From Marinobacter caseinilyticus (GTDB lineage Bacteria; Pseudomonadota; Gammaproteobacteria; Pseudomonadales; Oleiphilaceae): DNA of 64,000 nucleotides. A program made the translations under genes and the position numbers. Shown here piece by piece: positions 9,503-20,141 of the stretch; the stretch's first letter is position 1; each line of letters begins with the position of its first letter. The stretch is from contig NZ_WUQJ01000023.1 in the NCBI RefSeq assembly GCF_011074955.1, forward strand, positions 92,953 to 156,952, read 5' to 3'. A model generated the notes under the pieces. That model was not told the origin of the DNA. It made no database searches and was given only the letters and a program-made list of their open reading frames with translations.

Positions 9503-10447
9503 TCAGTTTCTCCGATTGGTAACAGTGACATCACGTACCCCATCGCCCAGCAAGTTGACGGCAATGACGAGAATGAACAGCGATACCCCTGGCAAAATAA
9601 CCAGCCAGGGCTGGAAGAACATGGCGGTCTTGCCCTCGGCAATCATCAGGCCCCAGGACGGTGTCGGGGATGGAATGCCCAGCCCAAGGAAGGACAGCGT
9701 CGCTTCGTTCAGGATCGCAACGGCCACTTCCAGCGTGAAGATCACCATGATTTGATTGACCAGGTTTGGCAGCACTTCCCTGACGGCAATCTGGAACCGA
9801 CTGCAGCCCATGGCGCTGGCGGCCGCGACAAAATCGAGTTCCCTTAAGCGCAAGGTGGCAAATCGGGTGACAACGAGGTAGAACACCCAGTGCGTGGCAC
9901 CGATCACAAATATCACCACCGTGATCGACTGCCCGATGACAAACACCAGGGCCATGATCAGCAGCAGGCTCGGGACCGCCAGTTGGCACGTCACCAGGAA
10001 GTTGACCGCCTGATCCAGCCAACCACCGAAATAACCGGCGAGTAAGCCAAGCGTGACGCCAATGAGGGCACCGATAGAGGCTGCGCCAATTCCGATGGTC
10101 ATCGAGATTCTTGCGCCATAGATGATGCGGCTCAGGTAGTCCCGCCCCAGATGATCCGTCCCCAGCAAATACTCCCACTGTCCACCCTCTACCCAAACTG
10201 GTGGCAACATGCGCAACGACAGGGTTTGCAAATACGGGTCATGGGGTGCAAGCCAGGGCGCAAATACCGCAAAGACCGCCATCACCAAGAGAATACCCAG
10301 CGCAATTTTCAGACCCTGGTGTTTTCGGGCGCGCATCAGGGCAGCCCTGGTTGGACTCATCCCGAGATTGACGGTGCTTTGCTCTGCGTCACTGTGCTCG
10401 ACGGATGCGATACTGGAACCGCTCACTGCTTCTCTTATTGTCATCAT
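9503..10447 (-). CDS. Peptide-type ABC transporter permease (DppC-like)
   Basis: A 314-residue inner-membrane permease. LLGTDHLGRDYLSRIIYGARIS is the typical DppC/OppC entry motif after the first membrane segment, and the coupling region EAASAMGCSRFQIAVREVLPN-like stretch is near residue 210. About six hydrophobic segments are visible. The start abuts the DppB-type stop with no spacer. It forms the transmembrane channel with the partner permease. Confidence 0.93.
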   Translation of the reverse strand: MMTIREAVSGSSIASVEHSDAEQSTVNLGMSPTRAALMRARKHQGLKIALGILLVMAVFAVFAPWLAPHDPYLQTLSLRMLPPVWVEGGQWEYLLGTDHLGRDYLSRIIYGARISMTIGIGAASIGALIGVTLGLLAGYFGGWLDQAVNFLVTCQLAVPSLLLIMALVFVIGQSITVVIFVIGATHWVFYLVVTRFATLRLRELDFVAAASAMGCSRFQIAVREVLPNLVNQIMVIFTLEVAVAILNEATLSFLGLGIPSPTPSWGLMIAEGKTAMFFQPWLVILPGVSLFILVIAVNLLGDGVRDVTVTNRRN

Positions 10448-11365
10448 TCACCCCATCCGGATCCGAGGATCAAGCCAGGCGTTGATCAAGTCAGCCGCCA
10501 GCGTAAGTAGTACAAATGTCAGCACGAAGATCAGAATCAACGACTGCACCGTCGGGATATCGGAATTGAAGATCGATTCCACGGCGAGCCGCCCCAACCC
10601 ATTCATACTGAACACCGATTCGGTCACCACGGACCCGCCCAGTTTGTATCCAAGCTGAACGGCCAGAACACTGACGATGGGCAACAACGCGTTGCGCAGG
10701 GCTTGCTGCAAAATAAGCCTGTAGCCAATGAAACCCTTGGCTCGCGCCGTCCGGATGTAATCCGAGGAGAGCACATCGAGCAGACCGGTTCGGGTCAGGC
10801 GCATGACGGCGGGGACAGAACTGGCCCCCAGCACCAGTGCTGGCAGCACGAAGTGTCGCCATGTTGAGTCACCCGAAACCGGGAAAATCGGAAACGTCAC
10901 CGCAAACACAATGATCAGCATCAGCCCTAGCCAGAAATTGGGGACGGCTTGCGCGGAGACCGCAGTGGACAGGGCAAAGCGGTCAACCCAGGTGTTGGGT
11001 CGCAGCGCGGCGCTGATCCCCAGGGGCAACGCTATCAGGATCGTAACCGACAGCGAGGCAAGCGCCAGCATGACCGTCACGCCCGCGTGTTCCTGAATAA
11101 GCTCCACGACCGGCTGTTTCCAAAAAAAGCTCTCCCCAAAATCCCCACGCAATACACCACCCAGCCAATTGAAGTACTGGGTGGAGACCGGCCGGTCAAA
11201 CCCGTACTGCTCACGGATGTCGTCCACCATTTCTTGCGGGGCGTCTTCGCCGGCAATGGTCTGGGCCGGGTCGGTGGCGAAGTGGAACAGTGCGAAGGTC
11301 CCGAAGGAAACGGTCAGTGCGACCAGCAAGGCCATGAAGCCTCTTCGCAGGACATAGTTCAGCAT
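10448..11365 (-). CDS. Peptide-type ABC transporter permease (DppB-like)
   Basis: A 305-residue inner-membrane permease beginning MLNYVLRRGFMALLVALTVS. It has the DppB-family EQYGFDRPVSTQYFNWL loop and the cytoplasmic YIRTARAKGF coupling motif near residue 220. Two starts are possible: a GTG at 11371 that overlaps the preceding TGA, or the ATG at 11365. GGAGG stands eight bases before the ATG but only two before the GTG, so the ATG is preferred. Confidence 0.93.
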   Translation of the reverse strand: MLNYVLRRGFMALLVALTVSFGTFALFHFATDPAQTIAGEDAPQEMVDDIREQYGFDRPVSTQYFNWLGGVLRGDFGESFFWKQPVVELIQEHAGVTVMLALASLSVTILIALPLGISAALRPNTWVDRFALSTAVSAQAVPNFWLGLMLIIVFAVTFPIFPVSGDSTWRHFVLPALVLGASSVPAVMRLTRTGLLDVLSSDYIRTARAKGFIGYRLILQQALRNALLPIVSVLAVQLGYKLGGSVVTESVFSMNGLGRLAVESIFNSDIPTVQSLILIFVLTFVLLTLAADLINAWLDPRIRMG

Positions 11366-11367
11366 AA

Positions 11368-12900
11368 TCACTGCCTCCAGCTGGCTTGCCAGAACCGGGG
11401 AACGCCGTCTTTGGGAACCGGAAACTCAAGTTCTGGCGACAACAGGTAGTTCTGGCTGTAGGAAAACATGGGGACCCAGTAGGCTTGTTCGGCAATCCGG
11501 TTCAGGGCCTGGCGATAAAGTGCTTGACGCTCACCCGGGTCAATGGTTCGCTCAGCCGCCAGCACGGTGTCTGCCAGCGCCTCGTCGCCGGAGTAGTTGC
11601 GGGCGGAGTTGCGGGCGAAATGCACTCCGGTGGACGCCGAAGCATCCGCCGTCCCGCCACTGCCATAAGAGGCGAAAAAGGCCTCCATGTCTTTGTCATT
11701 GCGGACTTTGGAGAACACATTCAGTTTGACGTAGCGAAGCTGCACATCGAGGCCCACGGCTTTGAGGTCATTCACAATCGCCTCCGCAATGATCTTTTCC
11801 CGGTAAGCCCAAAGGTCAAACGAAAAACCGTTCGGATAGCCGGCCTCGGCCAGCAGCTGCTTCGCCTTGACCGGGTCAAACCGGTAGCGTGGGCCGTTGC
11901 CATCGCACCCGAACTGCCGGGGATGGCAGGCAAAATCAACCACCTCTGCGCTGCCACGAACCAGGTACCGGGTGATTTCTTCGCGGTTGATGGCGTGGTT
12001 GATCGCCTGACGGACCTTCAAGTGTTTGAACGGCGTGTCGGGGTCGGAGTTGGCGGCAGCGTCGAGCGTCACGTACCCAATGCGGATGTCGTTGCCCTCC
12101 AGCCGTTCGACGTTGGGCAAGTGGCTGACGTTATCGGCCACATCCGGGGGCACATCCAGCATCAGATCAATGCCACCGCTCAGCAACTCGGCCTGTTGGG
12201 TTCCCTGGTCAGGTATGACCCGGAATTTCATGTGCTCGATTGCGGGACCGGCCTTGGGGCTACCCTCGTAGTAGTCCTCGAACCGTTGCAGGACAATTTC
12301 CCGGCCGGCACTGAAACTGACGACCTTATACGGCCCGATACCATTTAACGGTGCGTCTGCGGTTTCGTCCTCGTACGTACCCTTTTTTCGCAGTGGTATG
12401 CTGACCGCCATGTCACGGAGGGCCATGGGGTACGGCAGTTTCAGGTTGAACCTCACGCGGCCCGGAGCCAGCGTTTCAACACTGTCCAGCCAGCGCTGAA
12501 TGACAGGGCCACGGCTGGTATCCGAGTCCTCATCCAACACCCACTCGAAGGTATAAACCACGTCCTCCGCTGTGAGACGGCTCCCATCATGGAAAATCAC
12601 ATCGTCGCGCAGCGTAATATCCAGCTGCGTGTCGGTCACCCACTCATAGGACGCCGCTGCCAATGGTTCGAATTCCAATGTCTTGGGATCAACGAAAAAC
12701 AGACCGTCGTCCGTCAGGCGGGAAAGAATCAAGCCTTCACGCTGAATGGAGTAAAGTCGATCGACCGTTGTCAGCGGCTTGGAGAACGCGACCACCAACG
12801 TGTCGGTTTCCTGGTCCGCACAGGCGTACAACGGCAGGACACAGGCAAGGAACAAACCGGTCAGGCGGCGACCTAACCGATCCGGGTACCGAGTCTTCAT
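11368..12900 (-). CDS. ABC transporter substrate-binding protein, family 5 (DppA/OppA type)
   Basis: A 510-residue periplasmic binding protein of solute-binding family 5. An N-terminal signal (arginine-rich start, then LTGLFLACVLPLYACAD) is followed by the mature domain. A cysteine at the predicted cleavage site makes a lipoprotein possible, though the lipobox (LYAC) is imperfect. Family segments include YEWVTDTQLDITLRDDVIFHDG, VRQAINHAINRE and YPNGFSFDLW. AGGAG before this ATG decides the start over a longer frame. It is the first gene of the operon and sets transporter specificity. Family 5 proteins bind peptides, opines, sugars or other compounds, so the ligand is open. Confidence 0.92.
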   Translation of the reverse strand: MKTRYPDRLGRRLTGLFLACVLPLYACADQETDTLVVAFSKPLTTVDRLYSIQREGLILSRLTDDGLFFVDPKTLEFEPLAAASYEWVTDTQLDITLRDDVIFHDGSRLTAEDVVYTFEWVLDEDSDTSRGPVIQRWLDSVETLAPGRVRFNLKLPYPMALRDMAVSIPLRKKGTYEDETADAPLNGIGPYKVVSFSAGREIVLQRFEDYYEGSPKAGPAIEHMKFRVIPDQGTQQAELLSGGIDLMLDVPPDVADNVSHLPNVERLEGNDIRIGYVTLDAAANSDPDTPFKHLKVRQAINHAINREEITRYLVRGSAEVVDFACHPRQFGCDGNGPRYRFDPVKAKQLLAEAGYPNGFSFDLWAYREKIIAEAIVNDLKAVGLDVQLRYVKLNVFSKVRNDKDMEAFFASYGSGGTADASASTGVHFARNSARNYSGDEALADTVLAAERTIDPGERQALYRQALNRIAEQAYWVPMFSYSQNYLLSPELEFPVPKDGVPRFWQASWRQ

Positions 12901-13021
12901 TGCTTCTCCTATTGTAATTATTTGGAGCGCTCGATCTGCGCCATTGCGATGGAAGATCAAGGAATGAAGTGAGTGTAGGCAGGCCTAATTGATTTTAAAA
13001 TTGAATATAAATCATATTTCT

Positions 13022-13036
13022 ATGCAATTTATGCAT
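13022..13036. promoter_or_regulatory. Candidate LysR operator before the importer operon
   Basis: Perfect dyad ATGCA-ATTTA-TGCAT with a T-N11-A core, the general LysR-type box. It lies in an AT-rich stretch between the LysR stop and the binding-protein start. A second dyad of the same form, ATGCA-GAAAA-CGCAT, is in the LysR/porin divergent region. The match between the two suggests one regulator acts at both. Confidence 0.5.
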
Positions 13037-13053
13037 GTATCTTGATGGCCCCT

Positions 13054-13974
13054 TCAATCCTCGGCGGTCATGGTCGCGTGATCCCCCAGTGCAGACATAA
13101 CCTCCGATTGCAGGCAACGAACCAGGCTGGTGGTGGCGGGGGTCTCTTCAAATCCGGGCGGGAACAGAAGTACGAACTGCAACCGGTAGCTCGGGCTCAG
13201 CGGGCGCAGGCAAAACCGGGCCTCGTTCACGGCCAGCGCCGTCAGACGGTCAATAATAGTAACACCCAGCCCCTCAACGACCATTTGGCAGGCCAGAACG
13301 CTGGACGTTGTTTCAATTTTGCAGGACAGCTCAACACCCGCGGCCTGGAAGATCTCCTCCATCTGCAATCGAGGCCGTAAACCGGAGGCCAGGGCAATGA
13401 TATCGTGCTCCGCCAATTGCTCGGCGGTCACTGTTTCGAGCGCTTCCAGTGGATGCCCTCGCGGGATCATGACCATGGCGTCGGTATCGAAAAACGGTCT
13501 CTGTATAACGGAAGGATGATTGCACGGCTTGGTCAACGCGACCGCTATGTCGTAATGACGGCCAGCCACCCATTGTTCGATGTCGCGGTGCCCCCTCACG
13601 TCGACGCTGAAGCGTTGGTCCGGATGTTCTTTTACAAAGCGCGCCAGCGCCGGTGACACCAGGCTGTTGGCGAGGCGGGCCAGTGCCACGATACGCAACG
13701 TGCGCGTACCGCCGCCTTTTATTTCACGCACAATGCGCGGCAGGTCCTCAAGGTTGGCGAGGATCTTTTCGGTCTCCCGATAGAACTCCTTGCCCTCGGG
13801 TGTGAGCACCAGGCGACGCTTCTCTCGTTTAAACAGTTTAAGCTTCAGCTCATCCTCTAATGTGGAAATCAGGCGACTGGTCGCGGGCTGACTCAGGTTC
13901 ATAACCGAGGCGGCGGCCACCAGGGAGCCGTGGATAACCACCGCGCGGAAGCATTTCAACTTCTTGATATTCAA
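13054..13974 (-). CDS. LysR-family transcriptional regulator
   Basis: A 306-residue LysR-type regulator. The N-terminal winged helix-turn-helix runs from about residue 1 to 60 (KKLKCFRAVVIHGSL, then AASVMNLSQPATSRLISTLE). The effector-binding domain covers about 90-300. It is divergent from the porin gene and upstream of, and co-oriented with, the importer operon, so it very likely controls one or both. The inducer is unknown. Confidence 0.93.
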   Translation of the reverse strand: MNIKKLKCFRAVVIHGSLVAAASVMNLSQPATSRLISTLEDELKLKLFKREKRRLVLTPEGKEFYRETEKILANLEDLPRIVREIKGGGTRTLRIVALARLANSLVSPALARFVKEHPDQRFSVDVRGHRDIEQWVAGRHYDIAVALTKPCNHPSVIQRPFFDTDAMVMIPRGHPLEALETVTAEQLAEHDIIALASGLRPRLQMEEIFQAAGVELSCKIETTSSVLACQMVVEGLGVTIIDRLTALAVNEARFCLRPLSPSYRLQFVLLFPPGFEETPATTSLVRCLQSEVMSALGDHATMTAED

Positions 13975-13991
13975 TATTTTCTCCAGCTTTC

Positions 13992-14006
13992 ATGCAGAAA
14001 ACGCAT
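13992..14006. promoter_or_regulatory. Candidate LysR operator in the LysR/porin divergent region
   Basis: ATGCA-GAAAA-CGCAT, with the same half-sites and spacing as the dyad at 13022-13036 and a T-N11-A core. It lies 18-32 bases upstream of the LysR start, as expected for autoregulation plus control of the divergent gene. Directly beside it is a further inverted repeat, ATACCTAT (14007-14014) and ATAGGTAT (14033-14040). Confidence 0.5.
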
Positions 14007-14040
14007 ATACCTATCCAATGTTTTCAATTTACATAGGTAT
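14007..14040. repeat. Inverted repeat in the LysR/porin intergenic region
   Basis: Eight-base arms ATACCTAT and ATAGGTAT separated by 18 bases. It could be a second binding site for the LysR protein or for another factor controlling the porin. No T-tract follows, so it is not a terminator. Confidence 0.45.
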
Positions 14041-14175
14041 CAATAGTAGTCGATAACGATGATCTGGATGGCGTCATGACATCGAACTGATAGCTACCGG
14101 CACAAACAAACGTAGCTTAATTTTTCATCCAAACGCCACTAGCGAAATACCACAAAACAAGAACCCGGAGGGTAC

Positions 14176-15453
14176 ATGAAATTTCCCAAATCGCTGATCG
14201 CGGCCAGTGTTTTCAGCTTGACGGCGCTCCCCGCATCAGCCCTTGAAGTCGAGGTAGGTGGCCAGGTTAACCGCGCCATTATGTACGTTAAGGATGGATA
14301 CAGCGCCGATTTCCTCGGCGTAGGCTCTGATACGGAAATCTATCATGTTGATAACCGAAACAGCCCGACACGTTTTAACGTTGGTGGTACTCAACGACTG
14401 TTTGATGAATGGACAGCCGGGGCATTGATCGAACTGGGCGTCTATTCGAACTCCTCCAATGACGTCGAACCCGACAACAAAACGATCGATGGAGAAGTGG
14501 TTCAACGGATCAGCGACGCATTTATCGATTCGCCCTACGGTAAAATCACCATTGGCCGGGGTGAAGGTGCCGCTTACGGAGCTGGCCGAAGAGACTATTC
14601 CGGCACCGGCGTGATCAGCTTTCGAAACCCCAACCTGATTGGCGGCAACCTGAGCTACGCGCTGAAGGCGTCTTCCTTTAAACGAAAGTTCGATGGCAGT
14701 GGCAACTTCACCGGATTCGAGGCATTTGACCTGCAGGACGGCGATGGCAACCGGTCGTCAATCAGCGGCAGCATCCGGGACTTCAACTTTGAGGGCCGCC
14801 ATGACCGAATCCGCTATGACAGCCCCCGTCTTGGGCCGGTGACCCTCTCGGTAAGCGCCGGCCATGACAGCGGTGGTTCCGACGGCCACGACTCGATTCT
14901 TCAATTTGGTCTGAGATCGGGCTTGCGCGCGCCGGGCGGCCGGCTACTGATTGGCCTGGGCTACTCGGTCGCAACGCAAAACGCCGACAACCCGGATGCA
15001 CCGTTTGACCCGGACCCCAGCGTTGATCCGGACATCACCACCTATGGCGGCTCTGTGTCTTACTTCCACAGCGCCACCGGCCTCAATTTATCGTTGGCGG
15101 CGGTTAATTACGAAGACGAGCTGACCAGTGACGAGAAAACGGGCACCTTTACGGCCACCCGATCAGAGCTGGCCCAGTTTCGGTACGCGAAGCTTGGCTT
15201 CCGCCCCAATCGTCAGCACGCCTTTGATATCCATTGGGGCCAGACGCAGAACAGAAACAAGGATGACGAGGCCGGAACGGTAGTAGGCGCCGGTTATGTC
15301 TGGAGCCCAACCCAGACCTTCGACGCCTATGGCGGTGCCAAGGTACACAGTTTCGAGCGCGGAGAGTGGTGCACCACGTCTGGCCGGACCTGCTACAACC
15401 CCGAATACGAGGACATCGTGATTGTGACCACCGGCGCCAGGGTCAAGTTTTAA
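14176..15453 (+). CDS. Outer-membrane porin (Gram-negative porin family)
   Basis: A 425-residue beta-barrel porin. A Sec signal peptide (MKFPKSLIAASVFSLTALPASA) is followed by LEVEVGGQVNRAIMYV, the usual first strand of general porins. Alternating strands, a YGKITIGRGEGAAYGAG segment and a C-terminal phenylalanine (ARVKF) for outer-membrane assembly are visible. GGAGG lies before the ATG. Two cysteines near the C terminus (EWCTTSGRTCYN) might form a loop disulphide. Being divergent from the LysR gene, it may admit the substrate of the importer operon. That link is inferred from location and the shared dyad. Confidence 0.9.
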   Translation: MKFPKSLIAASVFSLTALPASALEVEVGGQVNRAIMYVKDGYSADFLGVGSDTEIYHVDNRNSPTRFNVGGTQRLFDEWTAGALIELGVYSNSSNDVEPDNKTIDGEVVQRISDAFIDSPYGKITIGRGEGAAYGAGRRDYSGTGVISFRNPNLIGGNLSYALKASSFKRKFDGSGNFTGFEAFDLQDGDGNRSSISGSIRDFNFEGRHDRIRYDSPRLGPVTLSVSAGHDSGGSDGHDSILQFGLRSGLRAPGGRLLIGLGYSVATQNADNPDAPFDPDPSVDPDITTYGGSVSYFHSATGLNLSLAAVNYEDELTSDEKTGTFTATRSELAQFRYAKLGFRPNRQHAFDIHWGQTQNRNKDDEAGTVVGAGYVWSPTQTFDAYGGAKVHSFERGEWCTTSGRTCYNPEYEDIVIVTTGARVKF

Positions 15454-15520
15454 CAAGTACCGTCGCCTTGCGTGACCAGGCGACTGAGTTTTTCAAATTG
15501 TATTTTTGTTGTGTTCCTTT

Positions 15521-15546
15521 GCCCCTCCCATGAGGGGCTTTTTTTT
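15521..15546 (+). terminator. Rho-independent terminator of the porin gene
   Basis: GCCCCTC / GAGGGGC hairpin with a four-base loop, followed at once by eight Ts. It lies about 70 bases after the porin stop. Confidence 0.9.
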
Positions 15547-15707
15547 GTTCTCCTGACAGCGCGGGGCCTGTCGCAGTGATTCTGCGGTCACGACTGCCAG
15601 GCACCTCCCGCTGCTTTCAGGCTTTTTTTGCTTCAGCCCCCCATTTCAACCGACAAACAGATCCCTCAAAATAGCCTGCCAACACAAAAATTTTGCCCCG
15701 AAAATAC

Positions 15708-15736
15708 TTTACGTTTACGTAAACTTTATCTAATCT
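15708..15736 (+). promoter_or_regulatory. LiuR operator and promoter of the liu operon
   Basis: TTTACGTTTACGTAAAC (15708-15724) contains the perfect palindrome TTTACGTAAA and matches the known LiuR-type consensus of gammaproteobacteria. A TAATCT -10-like hexamer follows at 15731-15736. With TTTACG (15708-15713) as -35 the spacer is 17 bases, so the operator fills the spacer. That favours repression by LiuR rather than the long-spacer activation of classical MerR promoters. Confidence 0.75.
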
Positions 15737-15757
15737 AGGTTTAAAAAGGGAATCACT

Positions 15758-16168
15758 ATGTCTGATAAGCAAACCTTCAGTATTAGCGAGCTGGCCAAGG
15801 AGTTTGACGTCACCACCCGAAGTGTCCGCTTCTACGAGGACCAGGGGCTGCTTAGGCCTTCGCGGCGCGGTCAGACTCGGATCTTCAGTTCTAAAGACCG
15901 GGTCCGCCTGAAGCTCATTCTGCGTGGCAAACGCATGGGCTTCTCTCTGGCGGAAACCAAGGAGTTGTTCGATCTGTGGGACGAGACCCTGAGCGGTAAC
16001 GAAAAACAACTGCTCCTGATGCTGGAAACACTGGCACGAAAGCGGGACCAGCTGGAGCAGCAGAAGAACGACATTGCCCAGGCGGAAATGGAGATGGAAA
16101 CCGCCGAAGCCCGGTGCCGGGAGGCGTTGGAAGAGCTACAGAAGAAGAAACAGCAAGCGACGGCCTAA
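15758..16168 (+). CDS. liuR: MerR-family regulator of branched-chain amino acid catabolism (LiuR)
   Basis: A 136-residue MerR-type regulator. The winged helix domain FSISELAKEFDVTTRSVRFYEDQGLL is at residues 4-30 and the effector/dimer coiled coil at about 80-130 is rich in E, K and Q. It heads the liuABCDE operon, the standard place for LiuR, and a LiuR-like palindrome lies in its own promoter. Similar palindromes occur at three other places in this window. In characterised relatives LiuR responds to intermediates of leucine degradation; the ligand here is not shown by sequence. Confidence 0.92.
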   Translation: MSDKQTFSISELAKEFDVTTRSVRFYEDQGLLRPSRRGQTRIFSSKDRVRLKLILRGKRMGFSLAETKELFDLWDETLSGNEKQLLLMLETLARKRDQLEQQKNDIAQAEMEMETAEARCREALEELQKKKQQATA

Positions 16169-16299
16169 CGCCACTCGGACAACCGGTGATACCTCAGTGG
16201 GTATCGAAACCAAGACCTGCAGACCCCGGCCATTATTACAAAAATTGAGAACACCCAACAGCCACAGCACCCGGCAGCTGGAACAACAAGGTAATCGAT

Positions 16300-17466
16300 A
16301 TGAAATCACAATACTCAGAGTTCAACTTCGGCCTCGGTGAGACCGTGGACATGCTGCGCGACCAGATCAACGGATTTGCCGCCAGCGAAATTGCGCCCCG
16401 CGCCGCCGATATAGACAAGGACAACCTGTTCCCCAACGACTTGTGGCGGAAATTTGGCGACATGGGGCTGCTGGGTATTACCGTGGACGAAGCCTATGGC
16501 GGCGCAGGCATGGGCTATCTTGCGCATGTGATTGCGATGGAAGAGATCAGCCGGGCGTCGGCGTCGGTTGGCCTGTCCTACGGCGCCCACTCCAACCTTT
16601 GCGTGAACCAGATTCACCGCAACGGCACCGAAGAACAGAAACAGAAATACCTGCCCAAGCTGATCAGCGGTGAGCACATCGGTGCCCTCGCCATGTCCGA
16701 ACCCAACGCCGGCTCCGACGTCATTTCCATGAAGCTGACGGCCAAAGACGCGGGCGACCACTACGTACTGAACGGCAACAAGATGTGGATCACCAACGGC
16801 CCCGACGCCAACGTCTACGTGATTTACGCCAAAACAGACCCCAGTGCCGGCCCCCGGGGCATCACGGCTTTTATTGTGGAGCGCGGCACCCCGGGATTCA
16901 GCCAGGCACAGAAACTCGACAAACTGGGCATGCGCGGTTCCAACACCTGCGAGCTGGTCTTCGAAGACGCCAAAGTGCCCAAGGAAAATGTCATGGGCGG
17001 TGAGGGCAACGGCGCCAAGGTCCTGATGAGCGGCCTCGACTACGAACGCCTCGTCCTGTCGGGCGGCCCACTGGGCATCATGCAGGCCGCCATGGACATC
17101 ACCATTCCGTACATTCGCGAACGCAAACAGTTCGGCCAGGCCATTGGCGAATTTGAGCTGGTCCAGGGCAAAGTGGCGGACATGTACACCTGGATGAACA
17201 CCGCCAAGTCTTATGTCTATATGGTCGCCATGTCCGCCGACCGCGGCAACACGACCCGCAAGGACGCCGCCGGCGCGATCCTCTACTCGGCCGAAATGGC
17301 CACCAAACTGGCGCTGGATGCCCTCCAGCTGCTCGGCGGCAACGGTTACATCAACGAATACCCCACCGGCCGTTTGTTGCGAGACGCCAAGCTCTATGAA
17401 ATCGGCGCAGGGACGTCCGAAATCCGGCGCATGCTGATCGGTCGCGAGCTGTACCTGAACAAGTAA
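16300..17466 (+). CDS. liuA: Isovaleryl-CoA dehydrogenase
   Basis: Third step of leucine breakdown: a FAD enzyme oxidising isovaleryl-CoA to 3-methylcrotonyl-CoA, passing electrons to ETF. The 388-residue sequence is a full acyl-CoA dehydrogenase. The catalytic glutamate sits in [12 protein letters not shown] (about residue 249), the position peculiar to isovaleryl-CoA dehydrogenases. [10 protein letters not shown] and the C-terminal [13 protein letters not shown] and [15 protein letters not shown] motifs are intact. It is the first enzyme gene after liuR. Confidence 0.96.
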   Translation: MKSQYSEFNFGLGETVDMLRDQINGFAASEIAPRAADIDKDNLFPNDLWRKFGDMGLLGITVDEAYGGAGMGYLAHVIAMEEISRASASVGLSYGAHSNLCVNQIHRNGTEEQKQKYLPKLISGEHIGALAMSEPNAGSDVISMKLTAKDAGDHYVLNGNKMWITNGPDANVYVIYAKTDPSAGPRGITAFIVERGTPGFSQAQKLDKLGMRGSNTCELVFEDAKVPKENVMGGEGNGAKVLMSGLDYERLVLSGGPLGIMQAAMDITIPYIRERKQFGQAIGEFELVQGKVADMYTWMNTAKSYVYMVAMSADRGNTTRKDAAGAILYSAEMATKLALDALQLLGGNGYINEYPTGRLLRDAKLYEIGAGTSEIRRMLIGRELYLNK

Positions 17467-17712
17467 GCGCCTTGCGCACCCCAGCACCGTGCACAACCAG
17501 TGGCGGTCGGCGGTTTGGCATCCGGAAAGCATCCCCGGCCACGGAGGGCCGGAGTCACACGCACAAGGGTAAGACAAGCGACGATGAAGCGGCACTGCAT
17601 GGGCAGCCGAACGGCCGCAACCTGAGATTGCTGGCCGGACTCCACAATGGATGCTCGTGGCGTTTCCCGGAACACCCCATCCGCCCGCTCCGAGACAGGG
17701 ACTAGAGACCAC

Positions 17713-19320
<1,608 letters not shown>

Positions 19321-19334
19321 TGGGAGAGAACGCC

Positions 19335-20141
19335 ATGACCGACCAGGAAACAGCGGTTCTGCTCAATCGTCGCGCCAACGGCGTCACCGACGTGGTGCTG
19401 AACCGACCGGACAAACGCAACGCGTTCGATGACGTCATTATCCAGCAACTGATCGCCGCGCTGGAGGAGGTAGACGCCGACAACAACACTCACATTGTGA
19501 TCCTGCGCTCCGAGGGCAAGCACTTCTCCGCCGGAGCGGACCTGGGCTGGATGCGCCGCATGGCGGACAACAGCCGCCAGGAAAACCTGAACGACTCGCG
19601 GGAACTGGCGCGGCTGATGAACGTGCTGAATCACCTCTCCAAGCCGGTCATCGGCCTGGTTCAGGGTGCCGCCTTCGGTGGCGCCGTCGGCCTCGCCGCC
19701 TGCTGCGATATTGTGCTGGCCACCGAGACATCCAGTTTCTGCCTGAGCGAAGTCAAACTCGGCCTGATTCCGGCTGTAATCAGCCCCTACGTGGTGCGCG
19801 CCATCGGTGAACGCCAGGCCCGCCGCTACTTCATTACGGCCGAGGTCTTCACCGCGCGGCAAGCCCAACAGTTCGGTCTGGTGCATGACGTGTGTGACAA
19901 CCTGAGCGCCATGGAACGCCGCTGCGACGAGCTGCTGCTGCAACTTGCCCTCAACGGGCCTGAGGCCATGAAAGCCGCCAAGGACCTGGTGTTCGCCGTC
20001 AGCCAAAAAGTGATCGGCAAAGACGTCATCGACGACACCGCGCAACGCATTGCGGACATCCGGGTGGGTGCCGAAGGTCAGGAAGGGCTCAGCGCCTTCC
20101 TGAACAAACGCAAGGCCAACTGGGTTCCAGAGGAAGAATAA
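19335..20141 (+). CDS. liuC: Methylglutaconyl-CoA hydratase
   Basis: Enoyl-CoA hydratase/isomerase superfamily enzyme, 268 residues, that hydrates 3-methylglutaconyl-CoA to HMG-CoA. The oxyanion-hole loops are HFSAGADLGWM and GAAFGGAVGL; the catalytic glutamate region is LSEVKLGLIPA. An in-frame ATG at 19320 overlaps the liuB stop, but GGGAG eight bases before the ATG at 19335 favours the shorter form. The stop overlaps the liuD start as TAATG. Confidence 0.94.
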   Translation: MTDQETAVLLNRRANGVTDVVLNRPDKRNAFDDVIIQQLIAALEEVDADNNTHIVILRSEGKHFSAGADLGWMRRMADNSRQENLNDSRELARLMNVLNHLSKPVIGLVQGAAFGGAVGLAACCDIVLATETSSFCLSEVKLGLIPAVISPYVVRAIGERQARRYFITAEVFTARQAQQFGLVHDVCDNLSAMERRCDELLLQLALNGPEAMKAAKDLVFAVSQKVIGKDVIDDTAQRIADIRVGAEGQEGLSAFLNKRKANWVPEEE

